Shown: positions 30,478-40,145 of the stretch, piece after piece
Numbering within the stretch: position 1 is the stretch's first letter
Layout of the letters: every line of letters starts with the position of its first letter
Assembly (NCBI GenBank): GCA_905221605.1
Contig: CAJNDS010002230.1
Coordinates: 280,001 to 344,000 of the forward strand
Origin: Symbiodinium natans
Taxonomy: Eukaryota; Sar; Dinophyceae; Suessiales; Symbiodiniaceae
Direction: 5' to 3'
DNA length: 64,000 bases
Position numbers and translations under genes: made by a program
Notes under the pieces: generated by a model
What the model saw: only the letters and a program-made list of their open reading frames with translations
Told to the model about the DNA's origin: nothing
Database searches by the model: none

Positions 30478-30630
30478 CTTGGAGGTTCATGGTATTATTA
30501 ACCAAGTATAACTGCACTTATATCTGTACTTTTAACTGTACTTATGACCATATTAGGGCACTTAAGGGGCTTATCAGTGGGTTATATTAGTACAGTGATA
30601 CTTGGTTAATAAGTACCATGAACCTCCAAG
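30478..30630. mobile_element. MITE with 38-bp inverted ends
   Basis: A 153-bp element. The left end CTTGGAGGTTCATGGTA then TTATTAACCAAGTAT matches the inverse of the right end with only a 2-bp gap and one substitution over about 38 bp. The interior is AT-rich (repeated CTGTACTT/AACTGTACTTAT) and non-coding. No clear target duplication. Confidence 0.85.
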
Positions 30631-31339
30631 TGTGCTCCATGAACCCAGGCATGCACGCACAATCCACAATCTCCATGTCGCAAGGGGAGGCCTGCAAAAA
30701 AGCAGCATTAGTGAGTCCCGATCTTTGGAATTTTTGGAAGGGCGTAGTAGGCGTAGGAGGCGTTGGGTTTGGGCCTTGGACTTTGCGCAGGCCGGTTCGG
30801 AGAGTCCTGTGTGTGCTGGTCTTCCGCATCGTTGTTTGAAAGGACGTGCGTGGTGCGGCATTAAGTTTGGTTTCATGTACAGCGTGATTTCCGCAATGTT
30901 AGTTTTCTGCACGTCAGGTGTTGCAGCAGTCGGTGCTTCGAATTTCTTCCTTGAAAAGTCGGGAAACCATAATTCTTGCCGCACCTTTTTGGGGTAACCG
31001 GGGTTTTTACGGCTATCCGCCGCGGTGCTTTGCCATCGCTATAGGTATTGGACGTGATACGCCCAAATTTGCATGGTTGAGCTCGCGCCATTTGGCGACA
31101 CACTGCAAGAACAACTGCATGCTTGCATAAGACTTGAGCTCGCACGACCAGCAAAGTTTTCTGTTAGCCACGCCCTCTTGGCATTGACAACGTATCGTAG
31201 CTGCAAGCCATGTCATCTCCAAAGCCTGAATGCAGGCCACTCCACGTCCAGGTTGTATTCTCTTTTCTTGGGCTCCGTACGTTGCATTTTCCTTGCCTTG
31301 AGAAGCCGTAAGTAATAAGTCATTGTTGCTAGTGATGAA
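30631..31339. other. no confident gene
   Basis: Overlapping open frames on both strands (30574-30984 minus, 30602-30997 plus) without recognisable domains. The sequence is unique, without telomere-like arrays until 31340. Confidence 0.35.
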
Positions 31340-31430
31340 CCCAAAACCCTGAAACCTAAACCCTGACCCTGAACCCTAAACCCTGAACCTGAACCCGAAA
31401 CCATGAAGCTTGAACCCGACTGTTAGCAAG

Positions 31431-31494
31431 GCTGGTGGCTGTGGATGGCAACGGCACGCTCTTGGGCAACAGCCCCAAGGAACAAGGGAACCCC
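31431..31494 (+). CDS. candidate Cof/HAD phosphatase exon, motif I
   Basis: After TTAGCAAG the frame reads LVAVDGNGTLLGNSPKEQGN. This matches the N-terminal strand and motif I of Cof-type (HAD-IIB) phosphatases, whose consensus is hydrophobic strand then D-x-D-G-T-L-L. Here the second acidic residue is Asn (D-G-N-G-T). The intron begins with GTATGGGTGG, which is also the left terminus of a TIR element family. The motif IV and C-terminal exons at 61-63 kb could belong to this gene or to a paralogue. Confidence 0.5.
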
Positions 31495-31496
31495 GT

Positions 31497-31592
31497 ATGG
31501 GTGGTTTAGGGTTTAGGGTTTAGGATTTGGGGTTAGGGTTTGGGTTAAGGGTTTAGGGTTCTCAGAATCAGGGTCCCCTTTTGGGGTCCCCT
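31497..31592. mobile_element. TIR-element end with telomere-like insertion
   Basis: ATGGGTGGT (31497-31505), then about 55 bp of TTTAGGG-type repeats, then TTCTCAGAATCAGGGTCCCC and TTTTGGGG. Without the repeats it aligns with the left end of the 45451-45628 element (ATGGGTGGTTGTCTGAATTA then GGATCCCTTTT). The telomere-like repeats sit at GGT|T inside the terminus. Confidence 0.6.
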
Positions 31593-31796
31593 ACAGAGTA
31601 CGGCGCCCTCAACACAGGGATCCTAACGTTGGAGCACTGCCCATGGGTGTGTTATAACTTCTGGCCTGTTGAGATGGCTTCTCCCGAGTCTGGGCTTCGG
31701 CTGGTAACTTAAGGTCACTGGCGCAGCACCCCAATACAATAGCCCTGCGTCTCAAACAGTACGCTCGAAGACCCAATTTTTTCCCGCAAACCTTGT

Positions 31797-31980
31797 GTAA
31801 GCCCTAAGCCCTACATCGCCTAAAGCCCGAAACCCGAAACCCGAAACCCCAAACCCCGAAACCCTAATCCCTAAACCCTACACTATAAACCCTAAACCCG
31901 AAACCCTAAACCCTAAACCCTAATCCCTAAACCCTGATCTAAACCCTAAACCCAAAACCCTAAACCCCAAACCCTAAACA
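31797..31980. repeat. degenerate C-strand telomere-like array
   Basis: CCCTAAA, CCCGAAA, CCCCAAA and CCCTAAT variants in a row, ending five bases before the AG of the next candidate exon. Confidence 0.9.
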
Positions 31981-31985
31981 GCAAG

Positions 31986-32053
31986 GGGCGGATGGCGCCA
32001 GCGTGAGCGACTTCACCTCCGAGGTCGTGCAACGTGTCGAGGCGATGACCGGG
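31986..32053 (+). CDS. candidate Cof/HAD phosphatase exon 2
   Basis: After ACAGCAAG the frame reads ADGASVSDFTSEVVQRVEAM then TG, followed by GTTTAGGG. In Cof-type phosphatases, motif I is followed by a short loop and a helix of the form S-x-x-T-x-E-x-[IV]-x-x-[IL]; VSDFTSEVVQRVEAM fits that helix well. It lies between a C-strand and a G-strand telomere-like array. Confidence 0.48.
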
Positions 32054-34022
32054 GTTTAGGGTTTAGGGTTTCGGGTTTAGGGTTTAGGGTTTATGGTGTA
32101 GGGTTTAGGGATTAGGGTTCGGGTTTAGGGTTTAGGGTTTAGGGTTTCGGGTTTAGGGTTTAGGGTTTAGGGTTTAGGGTTCAGGGTTTAGGGTTTAGGG
32201 TTTGGGGCACTCAGATGGGCCCCAGGTTGCTGGAGGGGGAACCAGCGGAGGTTCTCAGGGTTCGTGGGTTTAGGGTTTAGGGTTTAGGGTTTAGGGTTTG
32301 GGGTTTAGGGTTTAGGGTTTAGGGTTTAGGAACCTGCTCATGAAGAGTTCTTGCTAGGTTACCAACGTTATAAGTAGCTAGCTAACCCCAAGGGCCACAA
32401 AGGAACTTCAGTCGTCACATATAGAAGTGCCCTAAGAACACCCCTGTGGAACCAGCGGTTTCATGGGTTTAGGGTTTATGGGGTTTAGGGTTCAGGGCTT
32501 TCGTTTCCGAGAAGTAAACCCTGAACCTTAAACCAAAACCCTTCGCGTCCTGTGAATCCCATGACAAGCCTCTGAGCCATCTTTAACCCTAAACCCCAAA
32601 CCCTAAACACCCTAAACCCCCTAAACCCCCTAGACCCCCTAAGCCCCCTAAACCCCCCAAACCCTCCAAACCCCCTAAACCCCCTAAACTCCCTAAACCC
32701 GCTAAACCCCCTAAACCCCCTAAACCTAAACTCCCCAAACCCCCTAAAACCCCCTAACCCCTAGACCCTAAACCCTAAACCCTAAACCCTGAACCCTGAA
32801 CCCTGAACCCTGAACCCTAGCCCTAAACCCTAAGCCCTAACTTCTGCTGACGGGAGGCTATGGGCATCCCTGCCAGTGCCCCAAGGGGAGGGTCCAGTTG
32901 CGGAGAGGCGAATCCAACCCAAACCCCCTACTTGTCAGGGAACTTATTCAAAAAGGGTTTAGGGTTTAGGGTTTAGGGTTTGGGGTTTGGGGTTTGGGGT
33001 TGATGGTCCCTGACCCTGAACTCACCAGCAAGAAAGCAAGCGTGTGTGCCGACGCACCCTGCCGGTTGGCCTCCTTAAACGGGGTATGGGAGTCTCTGGG
33101 ACAAGGGCGTGACACAACATGGGAAATAGGCCTTGACAGGGTTTACAAGCTTTAGGTCTTGTGGTCTAAGGGCTTGGAGTTTAAGGCCGAAACCCCAAGT
33201 TCAAAATTCGAATGAGCCACGCAACATGAGCCCCCAAGGAACCCTAAGCTTAAGCCTTAACTAAACCCTAAACCCTAAACCCTAAACCCTAAACCCTAAA
33301 CCCTAAACCCTAAACCCTAAACCCTAAACCCTAAACCCTAAACCCTAAACCCTAAACCCTAAACCCTAAACCCTAAACCCTAAACCTCATGAGCCCTCGG
33401 AGCCCCACACGGTGCAAGCGCCTCAACAGCCGAGCAGCGTCCCTCAAACCCATCAGATTTAGGGTTTAGGGTTTAGGGTTTCGGGTTTAGGGTTTAGGGT
33501 TTAGGATTTGGGGTTTAGGGTTTAGGGTTTAGGATTTAGGGTTTAGGGAGAAGGCTCAGCATCTCATGTTCTAGCTTGTTCTAGTCAAGCCATGCTCGAG
33601 CTTCTGGAAAAAGTGCCCACCCGCCCAAACAATCCCATAATGTTAAGAAAGTATTCGCTCGATCCATAAGCCCCAGGCTCCATACCGTGAACCCTAAACC
33701 CTAAACCCTAAACCTTAAACCCTAAACCTTAAACCCTAAACCCTAAACCCTAAACCCTAAACCCTAAACCCTAAACCCTAAATCCTAAACCCTAAACCCT
33801 AAACCCTAAACCCTAAACCCTAAACCCTAAACCCGTGGGGCCCGGAATGCTGTTGTCGGGTTCGGCCCAAACCTTGACCACGAAGATTTGGACCTTTGCC
33901 CACGAAGATCATGGAGGTTTTTAAGTTTCATATGATAGAGAGGGTTTAGGGTTTAGGGTTTAGGGTTTAGGGTTTAGTCAACTCTGAGCCCCTGAACCCT
34001 AAACCGTAAACCCTAAACCCGG
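32054..34022. repeat. alternating telomere-like arrays with short unique islands
   Basis: G-strand arrays at 32054-32205, 32265-32330, 32955-33003, 33460-33547 and 33942-33976. C-strand arrays at 32583-32842, 33261-33386, 33690-33831 and 33990-34020. Unique islands include 32209-32262 (frame MGPRLLEGEPAEVLRVRG), 33388-33456 (EPSEPHTVQAPQQPSSVPQ) and 33833-33941, each of possible but unproven coding value. Confidence 0.85.
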
Positions 34023-34154
34023 GTTAGGGTATGAGCCTTATTCTAGACCGCGAAGTTGTGAGTTACTGCCTCTGAGGTTGTGCTCGCAACAGGCCGGCCC
34101 TTCGAAAAGGCACCTGTGAACCCTAAACCCGAACACCTGAACCCGAATCCTTAC

Positions 34155-34275
34155 ACCCTAAACCCTAAACCCTAAACCCTAAACCCTAAACCCTAAACCC
34201 TAAACCCTAAACCCTAAACCCTAAACCCTAAACCCTAAACCCTAAACCCTAAACCCTAAACCCTAAACCCTAAAC
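34155..34275. repeat. interstitial telomere-like array, C-strand
   Basis: About 17 consecutive, perfect CCCTAAA units. Confidence 0.97.
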
Positions 34276-34426
34276 CTGCCCGCCCCCCCTCAAAGCTCTA
34301 TTGGGTAGGCGGGCGCAGTCGAGCGCTCAGCGAGACCAGGGCAGGCTCTGCTGGGCTGCAGAGCCTGCCAGCCGCACCTCTGAGGGGTCGCCAAGCTACC
34401 TAAAACCGTTGGGGGGAATCTTTTTG

Positions 34427-34622
34427 CCTGGCCCTGGCCCTGGCCCTGGCCCTGGCCCTGGCGCTGGCCCTGGCCCTGGCCCTGGCCCTGGCCCTGCTGG
34501 CCCTGACCCTGGCCCTGGCCTTGCCCTGACTCCTGGCCCTCCTGGCCCTCCTGTCCTGGCCGGTGGCCCTCCTGGCCCTCCTGGCGGCCCAGGCCCTGGC
34601 CCTGGCCCTGGCGGCCCTGGCC
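34427..34622. repeat. TGGCCC hexamer minisatellite
   Basis: Repeats of CTGGCC/CTGGCCCTGG over about 195 bp. They encode Gly-Pro repeats in the plus frame 34301-34750 and Pro-Gly or Ala-Arg repeats on the minus strand. The flanks of the plus frame show no domain. Confidence 0.92.
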
Positions 34623-34740
34623 CCGGCGCCACTGCTCCCTGTCTGGTCACCCCGCCCTGGCCTCGCAAAGTCCGTGGCAGACCTGCTCAAAGAACAGACC
34701 ATGAATTGAAAGCAAACTCAAAAGGCAAAGCCCTGCAATT

Positions 34741-35046
34741 TTTTCTATGAGAGGGCCCTTGGGCGCACACCGTCCCCTGCGCAAAACCTCGCGATACCCG
34801 TTCCCGAATTTGTCGAATTTGTGGAAGACTAAACCTAGTCACGCCCTAAAATTTTCTATGATAGGGCCCTTCGGCCCAGACCGTCCCCTGCGCGCAAACC
34901 TGAAGGGGAGTCCTTTGCCTTATGGCCCCAAGTGACCCGCAACCTGCAACCTGTTCACGCCTGAGTTTTCTGCGAGAGGGCCCTTCGGCCCAGACCGTCC
35001 CCTTCGCGTAAACCTGAAGGGGAGTCCTTTGCCTTATGGCCCCAAG
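34741..35046. repeat. about 112-bp tandem repeat, three copies
   Basis: Units begin TTTTCTatgagAGGGCCCTT near 34741, 34852 and 34965. They share the core CAGACCGTCCCC then AAACCTGAAGGGGAGTCC. The second and third copies are closest; the first is diverged. Confidence 0.85.
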
Positions 35047-35291
35047 AAAAACCCAGAAGTCTAGTCACTAAAGGCTTGGGCTGTTCTAACTAGTTTCAGA
35101 ATTCTCTAAGAATGATCGGCGTGTGAATTTTGACTGGTTCCCTTAGTTTGGGCTGGCTCCGGCTCGGTTTCACGGATGTTGAATGGCTGGCTTGGCTTTG
35201 GGCTGGCTCCGGTTTGGTTTCGCAGTGAGTTGTGATTGGGTGGCCTTGGGGTGGGCATGTCTTCACACTATTGCGTTCAGCTGCCCGTGCT
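35047..35291. other. unique spacer with a short repeat
   Basis: A GGGCTGGCTCCGG..CGGTTTCG motif occurs twice (about 35150 and 35200). No open frame of note. Confidence 0.5.
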
Positions 35292-35580
35292 ACACCCTAA
35301 ACCCTAAACCCTAAACCCTAAACCCTAAACCCTAAACCCTATAACCCGAAACCCTAATCCCTAAACCCTAAACCCTAAAACCCTAAAACCCTAAACCCTA
35401 AACCCCCAAACCCCCAAGCCTTGGAGGTTTGAGGGAGAACCTGGTGAGGTGCTTCATTGGGCTCATAAGGCTCACGGGATTCATTGGGCTCACGTATTTG
35501 GGGTTTAGGGCTTAGGGTTTAGGGTTTAGGGTTTAGGGTTTAGTGCTTAGGGCTTAGGGCTTAGGGTTTAGGGTTCCGAG
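35292..35580. repeat. C-strand then G-strand telomere-like arrays
   Basis: CCCTAAA units at 35292-35410, unique DNA at 35411-35496 with a GGCTCA.GGGATTCATTGG repeat, then TTTAGGG/CTTAGGG units at 35497-35573. Confidence 0.9.
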
Positions 35581-35672
35581 GTTCGCTGGCCGCCGGCGAA
35601 AGTGTTCTCTGTGATTGTCATGCGAGCCTTGAAGGCCTTCCCCACCTCTTTCGAGGGGTTCATGCGCCAAAC
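35581..35672 (+). CDS. candidate exon, function unknown
   Basis: After TTCCGAG the frame reads VRWPPAKVFSVIVMRALKAF then PTSFEGFMRQT. It is well balanced and protein-like, with GC content above its surroundings. Unlike most islands, it has a G-strand array before it and a C-strand array after it. No domain recognised. Confidence 0.4.
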
Positions 35673-36072
35673 CCGAAGCCCTAGACCCTGAACCGAAACC
35701 CTGAACCCGAAACCCTGAATCCCGAACCCTAAGCCCCCAGAATCCCCATGAACCCTAAACCCAAAACCCTATGAACCCTAAACCTAAAACCCCATGAACC
35801 CTAAACCCGAAGCCCAAAACCCCACGAACCCTAAGCCCTAAACCCCATGAACCCAGCCCTAAACTCCATGAACGCTAAATCCTCAACCTCATGAACCCCA
35901 AGCCCTAAACCCCTAAGCGCTAAACCTTAAACCCTAAAACCCTAAAACCCTCAGCCCTAAACCCTAAACCCCTAAGCGCTAAACCCTAAACCATAAACCC
36001 TAAAACCCTAAAACCCTAAGCCCTAAACCCTAAGCCCTACGCCCTAAACCCTAAACCCTAAACCCTAAACCG
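35673..36072. repeat. long degenerate C-strand telomere-like array
   Basis: About 400 bp of CCCTAAA-derived units mixed with CCCATGAA and CCCTAAG variants. Confidence 0.9.
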
Positions 36073-36170
36073 CTCTCCGGTTTCCGCAAGCGCCCCTGGC
36101 ACCCCATCGGCTGGAAGCTTCGAGCCTTGTCGGTGGCAATCTTGCAGCGCAAAGAAGCAGTGGTCCAGAA
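36073..36170 (+). CDS. candidate exon, function unknown
   Basis: The frame reads LSGFRKRPWHPIGWKLRALS then VAILQRKEAVVQ. It ends at CAGAA|GTTTAGGG, with the donor in the telomere-like array. It has a C-strand array upstream and a G-strand array downstream. It is basic, with aromatic residues typical of real protein. Confidence 0.42.
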
Positions 36171-36474
36171 GTTTAGGGTTTAGGGTTTGGGTTTTAGGGT
36201 TTGGGGTTTAGGGTTTAGAGTTTACAGGAGGGTTTAGGGTTTAGGGCAATGGGTCGCAACTCCATCAAGAAGTCAGGTGGAAAGCCTTCTCGGACTCAGA
36301 GTGAACCACCACAAACCACCGAAACAACTTAAAACGCCGAAATCACAGAACTTCTTTGGATTTCTCAAAAACCCCAAACCCTAATCCTAAACCCTACACC
36401 CTAAATCCCAAACCCTAAACCCCAAACCCTCAAAAGCCTAGAGAGGGGTGTAGGTTTCAGAGCCCCCTCCCACG
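36171..36474. repeat. telomere-like arrays around an intron interior
   Basis: G-strand units at 36171-36246, unique DNA, then C-strand units at 36368-36430. TTTCAG at 36455-36460 is a possible acceptor for the next exon. Confidence 0.8.
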
Positions 36475-36565
36475 ATGGCGCGGGTCCGCCGATTTGCCGG
36501 CCGGCTGGTGGCCGTGACGTTGCTGCTGGCAGCCGAGGTGTTGATGTATTTGTGGGGCTTGAGGG
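36475..36565 (+). CDS. candidate first coding exon, signal-anchor
   Basis: ATG at 36475 gives MARVRRFAGRLVAVTLLLAA then EVLMYLWG. The basic start and hydrophobic core are typical of a signal peptide or signal anchor. GTTTCAG lies 15 bp upstream and GG|GTTAAG follows. It could be the start of a secreted or membrane protein gene whose next exons lie downstream. Confidence 0.45.
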
Positions 36566-36929
36566 GTTAAGGCAGGGATTGGGTTTGGGGCTTGGGGTTT
36601 AGGGTTCAGGGGCTAGGGCATCAGGGTTCAGGGAGTAGGGTTTAGGGTTCAGGGGTTTAGGGCATCAGGGTTAGGGTTCACGGTTTAGGGTTTTGGGATC
36701 AGGGCTCTCAGGCTAAAGCGTAATCCCAACACCTTGAGCATTCGGGTTTTGGGGTGTCGGGGTTTAGAATGGTCTGGGCTTCCAGGGCTCAACCATAAAC
36801 CCTAAACCCTAAACCCTAAACCCTAACCGCTGAACCCTAAACCCTAAACCCCAAACCCTAAACCGTAAACCCTAGACCCTAGACCCTAGACCCTAAACCC
36901 TAAACTCTAAACCCTAAGCCCTGGAACCC
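36566..36929. repeat. G-strand then C-strand telomere-like arrays
   Basis: Degenerate TTTAGGG/TTCAGGG/CATCAGGG units at 36590-36700, unique DNA, then CCCTAAA units at 36790-36925. Confidence 0.85.
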
Positions 36930-37431
36930 ATGCCTGCGTTTTTCCAAGACGTCCTCAGGGGGCGTTTTTCGAGTTTAGTGTTTAGGGTTTGCAAGGTTAG
37001 GGTTTCGGGTTTGTTGGGATATCAAAATGCATCGTGTTCAGGCCTACGCAAACAACGCGGAGAAGAGCCGGTCTCGGTTGTCGGTTCTCGGTTGGGGCAG
37101 CTGGTTCGGCTGGTTCGGTGCGTCCAAGTGTGGCAATCATGTTGCTTTCCGGGCATGCGGAATCGGAGCTGCGAGTCCGTGCCGATGATCGTGGTGTCCT
37201 CCGTGTTGCTTCAACTGTCGTCCTTGCAGGAAGCATGGGCTAGTGAAATCAAGGCCCTCTCGATGATGGCCCCATGGATCGTGGTGGTGTTTCCCCCCTC
37301 CCCCTCGTACAGTACTGTAGTAGACGACGTGACGTGTCTACCGAGTGCCGAGGACACACTGGTGGTTTTCGGACCTTCCCGGGGCCGCTGAGCACTTCCC
37401 CCCCAAGCCCCAAAACCCATTGGATGTACAT
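36930..37431. other. open frame without recognised domain
   Basis: A plus frame (36930-37391, 153 codons) and a minus frame (36997-37236) overlap. Neither has a recognised domain or clear splice sites, so I do not call a gene. Confidence 0.3.
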
Positions 37432-38290
37432 CGCCAAACCCTAAACCCTAAACCCGAAGCCCTAAACCCTAAACCTGAAACCCTGGTTTTGCAGCTTTGC
37501 ATCCCTCAGCCTCGGAAATTTCCGGAAGCTGAGAGCCCTTTGAAACCGGTTGAGGGCCAGGTTGCGGGGTGCGGGGTCGATGGTTTAGGGTTTAGGGGTT
37601 TTAGGAGGTTTAGGTTTGAGGTTTGGTGTTTAAGATTTTGGGGTTTGGGGGGTTGCGGTTTGGGTTTTGGGTTTAGGCCGCTTCTTGGCATACGGCTTTG
37701 GGGGACTGGTTCCGCGTAGCGTTTGGGTTTAGGTCCCTCAGAATACCTAGTTTCCTGAGGCCCCTTTGGCTTCCCTGTTCCTGGTGAATGAACCTCAAAC
37801 TTCAGCTGTCGCACCTAATTACCATCACGGTTTCTTCCCGGCACTCAACATATGCGGGAATGGCTGTTTCAGGCCCAATGCCCTACATACCCTAAACACC
37901 CAAAATACCCTAATTAATCTAAATACCCAAAATGCCCTAAATACCATCAAATGCCCTAAATACCCTGAATACCCCCTGAACCCTAAACCCAGAAGCTGTA
38001 GCGACTTACGGCCAGGTTTGGAAGACACCTCTGTCGTGCTTCGCCGTGCCCGCCCAGTGCCTGCCTCGGCTCCGAACTTTACGAGAAACTTCGACATCAG
38101 ACATCCTACGCGAAGTGCCCCCAAAAAGGTTCCAGAGCCCTCCGAAGGGTTGGAAGGCGCAGAGTTTCGGCCTTGCGGCTGGAAGTTGAGGGTCCGTTGC
38201 AGCTTCGAAAACCCCTAAACCCCAAACCCTAAGCTCGAAACCCTAAACCCTAAACCCTAAACCCTAAACCCTGAACCCTAAACCCGGAAG
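37432..38290. other. telomere-like clusters and unique DNA
   Basis: C-strand units at 37436-37485, G-rich TTTAGG variants at 37580-37735, a CCCTAAATAC/CCAAAATA-type degenerate run at 37888-37990, and C-strand units at 38213-38285. An open frame at 37766-38218 has no recognised domain. Confidence 0.5.
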
Positions 38291-38377
38291 AACTCGGAAG
38301 CCTTCAAGCTCCGCTGCCCAAGGGCGCTGTCGAACTTGCTGCGGGAGGTGCAGGCCAGGGGCTTTCTGGTCAAGAGG
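38291..38377 (+). CDS. candidate exon, function unknown
   Basis: Exactly 29 codons between GGAAG and AGG|GTTTAGGG. The frame reads NSEAFKLRCPRALSNLLREV then QARGFLVKR, an amphipathic helix-like sequence. C-strand array upstream, G-strand downstream, and the donor lies in the array. Confidence 0.45.
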
Positions 38378-38824
38378 GTTTAGGGTTTAGGGTTATATAG
38401 GGTTACGGGTTAAGGGTTTAGGGTTTAGGGTTTACTTGAAGGCTCATGGGCACTTGTGAGTAGGTTTTTCAGGCCCAAGCAAGGCCATAGCTAGTCATCT
38501 TATACCACCAGTTAGGCACACCAGGAACCTCCAAATAAACCCCCACCCGCCACCCGCCGGCCTCGAGTTAGGAACTGCCTTCTTGAGTTCAAAACCTAAA
38601 CCCTAAACCCTAAACCCTGAACCCTAAACCCTAAACCCTCAACCCTAAACCCTGAACCCTAAACCCCAAACCCTAAACCCTGAACCCTTCAACTGTTGAC
38701 AGGCTCAGCAGCTCAAGGCAGCGAGCGTCTTTGGCAATCCTCACATGCGACCAACAAACCCACGAGCCTTTCATGCTTGCAGAAACGCTACACAAGAAGA
38801 TCTTTGCATCTGCATGTCTGGGTG

Positions 38825-38909
38825 GGCCCTTGGAATACTGAATATACCCTTATTGGGTTTAAGAGGGGCATATTCAGGAAAACTTTGTTATCAGAGGGTT
38901 TCAAGGGCC
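38825..38909. mobile_element. short GGCCCTT foldback element, copy B
   Basis: 85 bp, GGCCCTTGGAATA...TTTCAAGGGCC. Diverged copy of 9804-9886. It ends 18 bp before the ATG of the next gene, so it lies in that gene's 5' untranslated region or immediate promoter. Confidence 0.6.
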
Positions 38910-38927
38910 AACCTACATGGTAGCAGC

Positions 38928-40145
38928 ATGGGCGCCCAGACGTCGAGCTTCCCTTGCCAGGGAGAAGTTGCCGATGAGGGGCTCCGGGGCCTCAAGCGGG
39001 TGCGGCACGTCATGATGCAGCAGCTGCCACCTCCCAACCATACAGGCATCCTGAGCTCGCCGGTGCGGCTGCAGGTACGAGAGGCACTTCTGAGTCTGGG
39101 CTTGCGACGTGACGTGCTGACCTTTCTGCTGACCTTCTGCAGTCCATCCGATGTTGGGCACGTCGCGGGAGCTGACCGCAGCCTTTATGAGTGCTGTGAA
39201 GCCGACGCGGTCTGGGACATGCTGCTCGCCGCGGACTTCTGGATTGCGCCCTTGCCGCCGCTTGCGATACTCCGACCCGCCAGGCCTGCTCTGGATCGAT
39301 TTGTCTCACGACACATCAGCCGCTTCAACAGCGAGATTCTGGGGACAGCGCGCCAAACCTCAAGCGACTCAAGCAATGTCAGCAAGCAGCTGCTCATTCA
39401 GAGATGGCAGGGTGAGGTGGACCTTCGAAGAAAGCAAGCCCTGCGGGAGCAAATCCAGCAGCTTCAGTCAGAACGGGACGCCCGGCTGGCAGAGTGCCGA
39501 CTCCGATGGCGCGCCGTCATCCGAAGGCGCCGCGCTCTCGCCGTCACTGCCTGGATGGCACTTTTTCTCCTCAGCTTCCGATGGTCCATGGCCTCCTTAT
39601 CCATGCAGGCCTGCAAGTGCATGGCCCTTTACGCCTACAACCTCTTTCACAAGGTGTCCTGGCTCCTGTTCCAGCTGGCCCCCGGCGCCGTGGTGGAGGG
39701 CCTGTGCGTCGTGACTGCGCAGAGGTGCCGCAAGCGTCGAAGGCGCCTTGCTGGCGACGATGCCCCTGGTGTGCATGTGCGGTACGCCTGTCGTGCAGGC
39801 TTGGCTTCTCTGTGCTGCTACATCACCGCCTTCAAGCAAAATTGGGTGTGGGCTCGGCGATGGAAGCAGGTCGTCGCAGTGGGCTGTGGGCTTGTGGCTG
39901 GGTGGAGTGCTTTTGTCACGGCACTGGTCGTAGCCGGCGTGCTCCTTGCAGTCTTTCTCATGACAGCATACTGCACGATGTGGCGGGCGCGGTGCTGGAC
40001 CGGGGAGTTTGCTGCAGTCGCACAGCGTGACCAGCAAGAGCTGTCCATCACCGAAGATTATCAAGACAAAATCCGCAAGTGCCGCGTATCACTTGGCTTG
40101 CCGCCAGAAGATCGAAAGTCCAGTTGTAATTGTTGTGTCCTTTAG
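38928..40145 (+). CDS. membrane protein with F-box-like region, possible dual lipidation
   Basis: 405 residues from the ATG at 38928. I prefer this start because it gives MGAQTSSF, a good N-myristoylation motif (M-G-x-x-x-S), and because the upstream extension runs through a MITE. An F-box-like stretch at residues about 62-105 has the pattern RDVLTFLLTF..PSDVGHVAGADRSLYE then WDML..DFW. A charged coiled-coil-like helix follows at 155-195. Hydrophobic segments lie at about 202-222, 230-262, 286-302 and 314-350, separated by Arg-rich loops, so it is probably a multi-pass membrane protein. The end is C-C-V-L, a CaaX box for geranylgeranylation. F-box proteins normally recruit targets to SCF ubiquitin ligases; here that is only an inference from pattern. 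No intron is visible. ATTG frequency is at background, unlike the Copia region. Confidence 0.72.
   Translation: MGAQTSSFPCQGEVADEGLRGLKRVRHVMMQQLPPPNHTGILSSPVRLQVREALLSLGLRRDVLTFLLTFCSPSDVGHVAGADRSLYECCEADAVWDMLLAADFWIAPLPPLAILRPARPALDRFVSRHISRFNSEILGTARQTSSDSSNVSKQLLIQRWQGEVDLRRKQALREQIQQLQSERDARLAECRLRWRAVIRRRRALAVTAWMALFLLSFRWSMASLSMQACKCMALYAYNLFHKVSWLLFQLAPGAVVEGLCVVTAQRCRKRRRRLAGDDAPGVHVRYACRAGLASLCCYITAFKQNWVWARRWKQVVAVGCGLVAGWSAFVTALVVAGVLLAVFLMTAYCTMWRARCWTGEFAAVAQRDQQELSITEDYQDKIRKCRVSLGLPPEDRKSSCNCCVL

Noticed and set aside
34155-34275. Genuine chromosome end
   Set aside because: The array is internal, with unique DNA on both sides, and many similar arrays of both strands occur.
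34301-34750. Gly-Pro-rich 149-codon frame as a collagen-like gene
   Set aside because: The repeat is a TGGCCC minisatellite open in several frames, without Gly-x-y periodicity or a credible flank.
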